Below are positions 8,550 to 13,097 of a stretch of 13,097 bases of DNA, one piece after another; the first letter of the stretch is position 1, and each line of letters opens with the position of its first letter. The stretch covers positions 1-13,097 of the forward strand of contig JASHUH010000252.1 in the NCBI GenBank assembly GCA_030040115.1, read 5' to 3'. The position numbers and the translations under genes were made by a program. The notes under the pieces are model-generated. The model did no database searches and was not told the DNA's origin. It saw nothing but the letters and a program-made list of their open reading frames with translations. This DNA comes from Acidobacteriaceae bacterium. Its GTDB lineage: Bacteria > Acidobacteriota > Terriglobia > Terriglobales > Acidobacteriaceae.

Positions 8550-9482
8550 TCACTTGTCCACCGTGTCCGCCGTGTCCTGGATGGAGACGGAAGTGGTCGC
8601 GGTGGGGCCCGTGTTGGCGGCTCCCTGGAGGATTGGATCGGTTGCGGTAAGGTTCGACGCCTGGTGGGCGATGACGATGATGCTGGAGATCAGCGGGATG
8701 AGCACAATGAGGAAATGGGCCAGGCCGTCGAAGATCTTGGTGTACACGTTAAGCCGTACTTGAAAGCTCTCGTGCTCTTCTTCCGGACGCCGCGGGGTGA
8801 AGCGCTTTCCCAGCGAAAGGGCGAGCCGCGAGCGGTGTTCTTTCCGCACCCTGGACCGACCCACGAAAGCGAGCAACACAAAGAGCACCAGCGAAGGGAC
8901 GCCGACCGAGAGCCACAGGTGCGGGTCGCGCCAGCGATCGCCGAACCACTCGACGGTGGATTTCGAGCTGGCGGCGCCCACGTGCAAGGCCGCTGTCCCG
9001 ATCTCGTGTGCACCCTTGTCATAGCCCAGGGCATAGGCGTGAACAACGCAGCCAAAAGCGATGGAGGAAGCGCCCACCTGAAGAATCGCCAGCAGCAACG
9101 CCAGGGAGATCCAGGTCAGTTTATGCGCGGCGCCGCGATAGCCGACAAGAAGCCCGGCGGCGCCGGCGGCAACAACGGTCGCGGTGAGAGGGACGGCAGC
9201 GGGAATCTGAAAGCCGATGTGCAAGTCGAAGAGCGCGGTGGGCAGCAGCGCGGCGGCGGACAGCGCCAGCACGGTTTCGAGCCCATAGTTGGGTGAGGGG
9301 GGAATCGCGTGGGCAGCCGTCCTGCCGCTCGCCGCGATGGTCTTTTCTCCCGTCTCCGGGAGCAAAGCCTCCAGATGCGCCACGCGATCCTGCAACCGGT
9401 TCACAAGATGAAGATCGCGCCGGCAGCTCTTGCAAACCAAGGCCGAAGATGGGACGTTGTCAAGGCAGTAGGGACATTGCAT
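8550..9482 (-). CDS. Zinc-ribbon and multi-helix membrane protein, function unknown
   Basis: The 310-aa protein opens with a small zinc ribbon: CPYC (C3, C6) and CKSC (C17, C20). A short amphipathic segment (VNRLQDRVAHLEALLP) may form a coiled coil. About five hydrophobic segments follow, three between about residues 68 and 140, one in LWLSVGVPSLVLFVLLAF, and one near IFDGLAHFLIVLIPLISSIIVI. A basic loop (RSRVRKEHRSR, then RRPEEEHESF) lies between the last two, and the tail is rich in Thr, Ala and Asp. The start is well supported: GGAGG lies 7 nt before ATG 9482. Zinc-ribbon/membrane fusions of this kind are common in bacteria without a known role. A perfect palindrome 42 bp upstream may control it. 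No family name is assigned. Confidence 0.82.
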   Translation of the reverse strand: MQCPYCLDNVPSSALVCKSCRRDLHLVNRLQDRVAHLEALLPETGEKTIAASGRTAAHAIPPSPNYGLETVLALSAAALLPTALFDLHIGFQIPAAVPLTATVVAAGAAGLLVGYRGAAHKLTWISLALLLAILQVGASSIAFGCVVHAYALGYDKGAHEIGTAALHVGAASSKSTVEWFGDRWRDPHLWLSVGVPSLVLFVLLAFVGRSRVRKEHRSRLALSLGKRFTPRRPEEEHESFQVRLNVYTKIFDGLAHFLIVLIPLISSIIVIAHQASNLTATDPILQGAANTGPTATTSVSIQDTADTVDK

Positions 9483-9867
9483 AAACCGCCCTCCACTGGC
9501 ATCGAGATAAGGCTGAAGCCGTTTTTCATCCGGATGAAAGCTATTCTCGTTGGAGCGACCCGACGCCGCGAATCAAGGAATAATGAAAAACAGCCTGACG
9601 GCGTTTCTGCCAACGCTTGTTTTTGGGGGTCCCCAGGGGATAGAAGCGCAATGCGCGTTGCCAGATACAATAGCGCGGAACCGCGCGCGATTCAAGCGCC
9701 TTTTCGGGCAGGGGCCTGGAAAGCGGCGCGGGGCCGATTTCAATGGGGTCCTGAAAATCGACCCGGCGCCGCAGCCGCCGAAAAATCGCAGTTTTCCCGT
9801 TTCCCAAATTCATAGTTCCTGCTCAGCCGCTGGACGATTTAAGATTTGGGCTAAAGGAGAACGAAAT
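9483..9867. other. Divergent intergenic region with structured leader of the DUF3626-like gene
   Basis: These 385 bases lie between two divergent genes. Besides the palindrome at 9524-9539 they hold several short inverted repeats on the plus-strand side: TGGGG/CCCCA at 9624-9635, GCGCGG/CCGCGC at 9673-9686, and CGATTTCA (9735-9742) against TGAAAATCG (9752-9760, one bulged base). The transcript of the downstream gene could therefore have a folded leader. A TACAAT sequence at 9666-9671 could be a -10 box, but no -35 fits. The downstream reading frame is open back to 9550, but the ribosome-binding site favours the start at 9868. Confidence 0.4.
9524..9539. promoter_or_regulatory. Perfect 16-bp palindrome, candidate operator
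   Basis: TTTCATCC at 9524-9531 is directly followed by its reverse complement GGATGAAA at 9532-9539, with no spacer. It lies 42 bp upstream of the zinc-ribbon gene start and about 330 bp upstream of the DUF3626-like gene, in a divergent promoter region. This makes a dimeric regulator site plausible. No regulator is encoded beside it. Confidence 0.45.
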
Positions 9868-10941
9868 ATGAGCGCCTGGACAACCGGCGTCAAGCCAACC
9901 TCTCCCACTTCGCAATTGAGCGATAAGCTGCAACGGGTTCAGGCCAACGTGGTGCAGCACCACTACGTGCGTTCGGAGCTCGTCGATATCAACAACCGCA
10001 AAAAAGCCGGGCTCATCCAGGAAACACTCGCGGGGCTGAGCCAGACGCCGCAGGGCCGAAGTTGCACGCAGGCGCAGTTGATGGAGGGCTTCAAGCACAT
10101 GACCAAACGCCTTCAGACCGCCAGCCTGACCATCAATTTCAAAGCCACCAGCTGGTTTATGACGCCCAACAATTACGACTCGTATACCCAGATGTACGAG
10201 CGCGCCGTTCGCACCGTTAACGCTCCGGGGCAGGCTCCGTACCAGCAGATGCGCCTGAAGAGCGACCCTTTGAATCCAGCTAAGACGCGCGCGGCCGCCG
10301 ATGACAAGGTGACCTTCCGCAAAGACGTGATGTCGTCCGGCGGCGCGTTCGCGCCCGCCTATGGAGGGATGGGACGGGTGATGTCGCCGGGCGCGCTCAA
10401 CACCCCCACAGTGGACGCGCAGGCGGGAGAATACGAGGCCTCGAATCCGTTTTTCAATCCCAAATCGAAGCAGATCTTCGCGGCGGTGAATTACGGGCGG
10501 CGGCCGCATGGCTCTGTGACTACTTACGGATACAGCTACATGGTGCTTAACCCGCGCTTCAAAACCAACGCCATCTACTTCGCAGGCGACACTTTCGGCG
10601 TAAACTCCGGTCTCAAGGTGTCCGCCGACGACCAGGTAAGCTACGACCTGCTGGGCGCCATCTACGGCAAGGCCAACGACATAATGAGGAAAGATTTGTA
10701 TAGGAGCTGCATCCTCGATGGCGCGCTTGCCGACGCGAACACTTCCAGCGAGGTCCTGCTCCTGCTGGAAGCGCACCTGTTTGAACCGCTCACCTTTTCA
10801 GGAAATCTGGAAGCGATCTTTATCTCGGGCAAGGACGAACTCGCCGGCCAGGCCGTCACCGGCGCCGACTGGCAGACGATCCAGACCAACGCGCGCGCGT
10901 TTGCCGCCGAGCACGGCGCGAGGATCATCTTTATCGAATAG
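9868..10941 (+). CDS. DUF3626-like protein, possible ADP-ribosyltransferase fold
   Basis: The predicted protein is 357 aa, with no signal peptide or membrane helix. AAGGAG lies 8 nt upstream of ATG 9868, an excellent ribosome-binding site. The N-terminal 85 aa are charged and helical. RLQTASLTINFKATSWF then resembles the LTxHFHPDR-type strand of DUF3626. The C-terminal half has the pattern I associate with that family: AAVNYGRRPHG (205-215), YGYSYMVLNP (220-229) resembling FGSxxLxLxP, AIYFAGDTF (235-243) resembling TFxxGDS, and LLLEAHLFEPL...NLEAIFIS (298-320) resembling the YIEAQVHG...VEALV segment. An R/S/E arrangement (R211-212, S223, E301 or E315) would suit an ADP-ribosyltransferase fold, but that is inference. 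I know of no established function for DUF3626. The key serine and glutamates are present. An in-frame ATG at 9583, whose ribosome-binding site is only 3 nt away, would add 95 residues of non-family-like sequence. Confidence 0.7.
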   Translation: MSAWTTGVKPTSPTSQLSDKLQRVQANVVQHHYVRSELVDINNRKKAGLIQETLAGLSQTPQGRSCTQAQLMEGFKHMTKRLQTASLTINFKATSWFMTPNNYDSYTQMYERAVRTVNAPGQAPYQQMRLKSDPLNPAKTRAAADDKVTFRKDVMSSGGAFAPAYGGMGRVMSPGALNTPTVDAQAGEYEASNPFFNPKSKQIFAAVNYGRRPHGSVTTYGYSYMVLNPRFKTNAIYFAGDTFGVNSGLKVSADDQVSYDLLGAIYGKANDIMRKDLYRSCILDGALADANTSSEVLLLLEAHLFEPLTFSGNLEAIFISGKDELAGQAVTGADWQTIQTNARAFAAEHGARIIFIE

Positions 10942-11047
10942 GCAATCTCCGGTGCGTGCTGCGAAGGCGACGGCATGGTTCACGGCGCCCACCAAGGGCG
11001 GGTGGTTCACTGCCGGATATCGCGCGAGGTCCGGGTGAGCGCCTCCG

Positions 11048-12025
11048 CTATTGCGCAATAGACGACTTCGCGTTGGGGTCGAGACTCGCCGCTTGTTCGT
11101 ACGTGGCGCGCAGGTACTTGTGCGGGTTCACGGGAACGTTGCCGAGGCGCACCTCGTAGTGCAGGTGCGGTCCGGTGGCGCGTCCCGATTGACCGACATA
11201 GCCGATCACCTGTCCGCGCACCACGTGATCGCCGGGCACGACGGCGAACCCCGAAAGATGGCCATAGAGAGTGGTCACGCCATGGCCGTGGTCGAGAGTG
11301 ATTTCGCGCCCGTAGCCCGCCTCCGCGGTGGCCGCCGTCACTTCGCCATCAGCAGCGGCGCGGACCGGGGTCCCGTAAGGGGCGTCGATGTCGATGCCGG
11401 AATGGAACGCGCCTTCGCCGTTCAGCGGATCTTCGCGCTCGCCGAAGCTCGAAGCCACCCGGCCCTCGACTGGCCATAGCGAGGGCGCATCGGCCAATTC
11501 GGTCCAGTCGCCCTCGAAGTTAGGCGTCAGGCCGTCTTCCAAGGCGCGGGAGACGCGTCCGGAGAACGCCTCGGCGCGTAACTCATAAAACTGGTCAATG
11601 GAGCGCGTCACCTGCTGCTGACTTAGATCATCGGATTGGGCGAGGCTCGAAGGCGTAGGCGCCGCGGCCCCGGCGGCTGCGGACTTGGACGCCGCCGCCA
11701 GGCGGTTCTGGCGAAGCCCGTAAAGCGCTGTAACTTCATTGGCCAAGGCGCCCAGCGAAGCCACCTGCACGCTGCGGTCGTGCGCAATCTGCGCCATGTG
11801 CTTGTAATCTTGACGGAGGGTCTCGCGCTCCTGGCGCACCTGGTTATAGCTCTCCGTCTTGAGCAACATGCGGGTGTAGGACCCCGCGAGGCCAACCATC
11901 GTAAAGGCCCCCACCACCGCCGCCGCCACAAAACCATAGGCGTATTGGAGCGGGAGCGGAATCCTGCGGATCCGGCCCTCCTCGTCGCGGGCGACAAAAA
12001 GAATGTAGTAGCGTTTGCGTAACAT
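11048..12025 (-). CDS. Membrane-anchored M23 (LytM-type) peptidoglycan endopeptidase
   Basis: The 325-aa protein acts on peptidoglycan cross-bridges or peptides in the periplasm. It has a short cytoplasmic start (MLRKRYYILFVARDEEGR), one transmembrane helix at about 28-48, and a coiled-coil stalk at about 55-160 (ESYNQVRQERETLRQDYKHMA, then an Ala-rich stretch). The M23 domain runs from about 200 to 310. Zinc ligands H208 and D212 (HSGIDID) and H289, with partner H287 (GPHLHYE), all occur, plus the usual GTPVRAAADGEV and LYGHLSGF, so it should be active. ATG 12025 was chosen because GAGAGG is 7 nt upstream and the conserved N-terminus begins there; an open extension to 12139 is not family-like. 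It converges with the DUF3626-like gene (106 bp apart, no clear terminator). Confidence 0.93.
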   Translation of the reverse strand: MLRKRYYILFVARDEEGRIRRIPLPLQYAYGFVAAAVVGAFTMVGLAGSYTRMLLKTESYNQVRQERETLRQDYKHMAQIAHDRSVQVASLGALANEVTALYGLRQNRLAAASKSAAAGAAAPTPSSLAQSDDLSQQQVTRSIDQFYELRAEAFSGRVSRALEDGLTPNFEGDWTELADAPSLWPVEGRVASSFGEREDPLNGEGAFHSGIDIDAPYGTPVRAAADGEVTAATAEAGYGREITLDHGHGVTTLYGHLSGFAVVPGDHVVRGQVIGYVGQSGRATGPHLHYEVRLGNVPVNPHKYLRATYEQAASLDPNAKSSIAQ

Positions 12026-12156
12026 CTTTTTACCTCTCACTCCTGCCGTGTGCAGGTCCGCAACCCGCCCCTTCCATGGGACGGCGCAAAGGGCCCCAGC
12101 GGTTGGCCGCCCCTCCAAAAAGCAATGAGCCCAAGGCAAACGAGGAACAATGCCTC

Positions 12157-12186
12157 AGGCTAACAAAGCCCGGCTTTCCGGGTCAA
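12157..12186 (-). promoter_or_regulatory. Possible sigma-70-type promoter of the M23 gene with embedded palindrome
   Basis: Read on the minus strand, TTGACC (12186-12181) is followed after 18 nt by TAGCCT (12162-12157). This gives a good -35 and a weak -10, about 130 bp upstream of the M23 start. Between them lies a perfect 13-bp palindrome, AAAGCC-C-GGCTTT (12165-12177), which could be a repressor site. The same sequence can also fold as CCCGG-AAAG-CCGGG followed by CTTTGTT, so a weak terminator for thiL is an alternative reading. Confidence 0.3.
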
Positions 12187-12254
12187 CGAAATCCACCGGC
12201 AAAAATCCACAAAAATCCGCTGAATCTCTCCGGTGATTCCTGTCCCGTTTTTGA

Positions 12255-12310
12255 ACAAGTGTTTGAAAACGGAGGAGTTATTTCTATTCAGTTCACAAGT
12301 GTTTGAAAAC
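12255..12310. repeat. Two 16-bp direct repeats, 40 bp apart
   Basis: The word ACAAGTGTTTGAAAAC occurs exactly at 12255-12270 and again at 12295-12310, a period of 40 bp (close to four helical turns). The second copy extends into a self-complementary GTGTTT-GA-AAACAC (12299-12312). The first sits inside an inverted repeat CCGTTTT (12246-12252) / AAAACGG (12266-12272). This could be a pair of binding sites for a regulator of the M23 gene about 230 bp away. Confidence 0.55.
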
Positions 12311-12595
12311 ACGACGGTTGTCAGATTTCGCTCGCGGGTGTTTCAAGAGAAGACCCGCCCCGCCGAGCCGTTTTCGATCTTCGGCGGCCCTTCCGGTTGT
12401 TGATCCAGCATAACGGAAAAGAGGGAAATGACCGGCAAAGGGATTGGGCGAGAAAGCGCTTTGGAATGAGGGGGAACGCTTTGGTAAGAGGTTGACCGTG
12501 CCGCCTACAGGTTTGCGGACTGCCGGCTTTGGGCCCGCCCTGTCCCTGGCTCGGTCGGCTCTTTCCGGGCCGTAACGGTGACCGGTCGAACGAGG

Positions 12596-13097
12596 TCATT
12601 TTCCAAAATGTTCCCATCCGCGAGCTTCCAGCGGCGCCGGTCCCCGCGGGCCGAGGAGCATAACCTCGGGTCCACCTCTCTGCCGCCGCACCATGCGCCC
12701 GATCCGCGTCACAGGGACGCCCGCGATCTGCCTTGGTATGCGCACGCCTTGCCTGGCGGTGAAGAGCAGTTCGTAGTCCTCGCCTCCGTGAAGCGCCTGT
12801 GCAAGGGTGGCCCCGGGCCAAATCGGCAGCGCCGCGGCCTCGATCTCGGCCGCCACGCCGGATTCCCGGCAAAGATGAAGGACGTCGGTGGAGAGTCCGT
12901 CACTCAGATCGATGGCCGCGGCCGCTGCGCCGCGGCGCACCAGCAGAAGGCCTTGCGCCACGCGGGGCTGGGGATAAAGCTGCCGCGCCTCCAGCTCTCG
13001 AAGTTTGTTGGGGAGCCGCCGCATTTTGCCTCCGGCCGCCGCGCCTTGCCTTTCCTCCCCTGCCCATGCCGCCAGCCGCTCCAACCCTGCCGCCGCG
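12596..13097 (-). CDS. thiL: Thiamine-monophosphate kinase, C-terminal half (5' end outside the window)
   Basis: ThiL uses ATP to convert thiamine monophosphate to thiamine diphosphate, the last step of thiamine cofactor synthesis. About 167 residues are visible, against about 320-350 for the family, so the N-terminal ATP-binding half with its aspartates is missing. Family landmarks are RQLYPQPRVAQG, DLSDGLSTD (substrate/nucleotide pocket), ATLAQALHGGEDYELLFT, GVPVTRIG and the terminal GWEHFGK. The frame stays open to the window edge, so the apparent TTG start near 13084 is not real. Nothing suggests that the visible half is damaged. It is on the same strand as the M23 gene, but 570 bp separates them, so separate transcription is likely. 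Confidence 0.93.
   Translation of the reverse strand, partial: AAAGLERLAAWAGEERQGAAAGGKMRRLPNKLRELEARQLYPQPRVAQGLLLVRRGAAAAAIDLSDGLSTDVLHLCRESGVAAEIEAAALPIWPGATLAQALHGGEDYELLFTARQGVRIPRQIAGVPVTRIGRMVRRQRGGPEVMLLGPRGPAPLEARGWEHFGK

Larger units (their letters stand above)
12026..12595. other. Repeat-containing spacer between thiL and the M23 peptidase gene
   Basis: These 570 bases hold no supported gene; an open frame at 12076-12306 (plus) has unremarkable composition and no ribosome-binding site. The stretch contains a possible promoter at 12157-12186, a 16-bp direct repeat at 12255-12310, a GC-rich hairpin at 12360-12387 (CCGCCGA pairing with TCGGCGG, 14-nt loop, no T-run, so not a typical terminator), and an imperfect tandem repeat of period 20 at about 12457-12496, both copies beginning CGCTTTGG. 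I see no intrinsic terminator for thiL. Confidence 0.5.

Noticed and set aside
9550..9867. Longer version of the DUF3626-like gene, including a signal-peptide-like MKNSLTAFLPTLVFGG start at 9583
   Set aside because: The ribosome-binding site at 9583 is only 3 nt away, the added part is arginine-rich and not family-like, and ATG 9868 has a far better site.
9823..10776. 317-codon minus-strand open frame
   Set aside because: It is antisense to the DUF3626-like gene; it lacks motifs and its length follows from GC-rich codon use.
10942..11047. Bidirectional terminator between the convergent DUF3626-like and M23 genes
   Set aside because: A short CCACC/GGTGG inverted repeat exists but has no T-run on either strand.
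12255..12310. The two 16-bp repeats as the start of a CRISPR array
   Set aside because: Only two copies with a 24-bp gap, the repeats are too short, and no cas gene is present.

Overview
The window most likely comes from an Acidobacteriota (Terriglobia-type) chromosome. The evidence is from memory of families, not a search: a sigma factor paired with a small four-helix membrane protein that begins with a W-Q-x-Q stretch, an M23 peptidase with the YYILFVARDEEGR N-terminus, a conserved exported hypothetical protein, and MobF/TraD conjugation genes that read like acidobacterial ones. The DNA is GC-rich throughout, but by eye less so around 1.2-2.6 kb.

Layout. (1) 1-5379 is a decayed conjugation region. 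A TraD/TrwB-type coupling protein (1-1020, 5' end outside the window) carries one frameshift in its Walker B motif and one in-frame stop. A full-length MobF relaxase-helicase (2619-5379) carries one in-frame stop near its N-terminus and one frameshift before its last helicase segment. Between them, on the opposite strand, lies an intact two-gene unit: an ECF-type sigma factor and an overlapping membrane protein, a plausible sigma/partner pair. (2) 5380-6118 has no gene I can support; it holds an operator-like palindrome and probably the border between the element remnant and ordinary chromosome. (3) 6119-8498 encodes an MFS transporter of the anion:cation symporter type and a conserved acidobacterial exported protein of unknown function. 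(4) 8550-9482, on the minus strand, encodes a zinc-ribbon plus multi-helix membrane protein with a perfect 16-bp palindrome just upstream. (5) 9868-10941 encodes a DUF3626-like protein, a possible ADP-ribosyltransferase-fold enzyme, behind a long structured leader. (6) 11048-12025 (minus) encodes a membrane-anchored M23 endopeptidase with all metal and catalytic residues. Upstream is a 570-bp spacer with a 16-bp direct repeat, short palindromes and a possible promoter. (7) 12596-13097 (minus) is the C-terminal half of thiamine-monophosphate kinase ThiL.

Apart from the sigma/membrane pair and the two conjugation genes, the genes do not form one obvious pathway. The most unusual observations are the parallel decay of coupling protein and relaxase around an intact sigma module, the DUF3626-like gene, and several clean palindromes or repeats in the spacers. 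No searches, GC computation or folding were run; every family call is by reading motifs.
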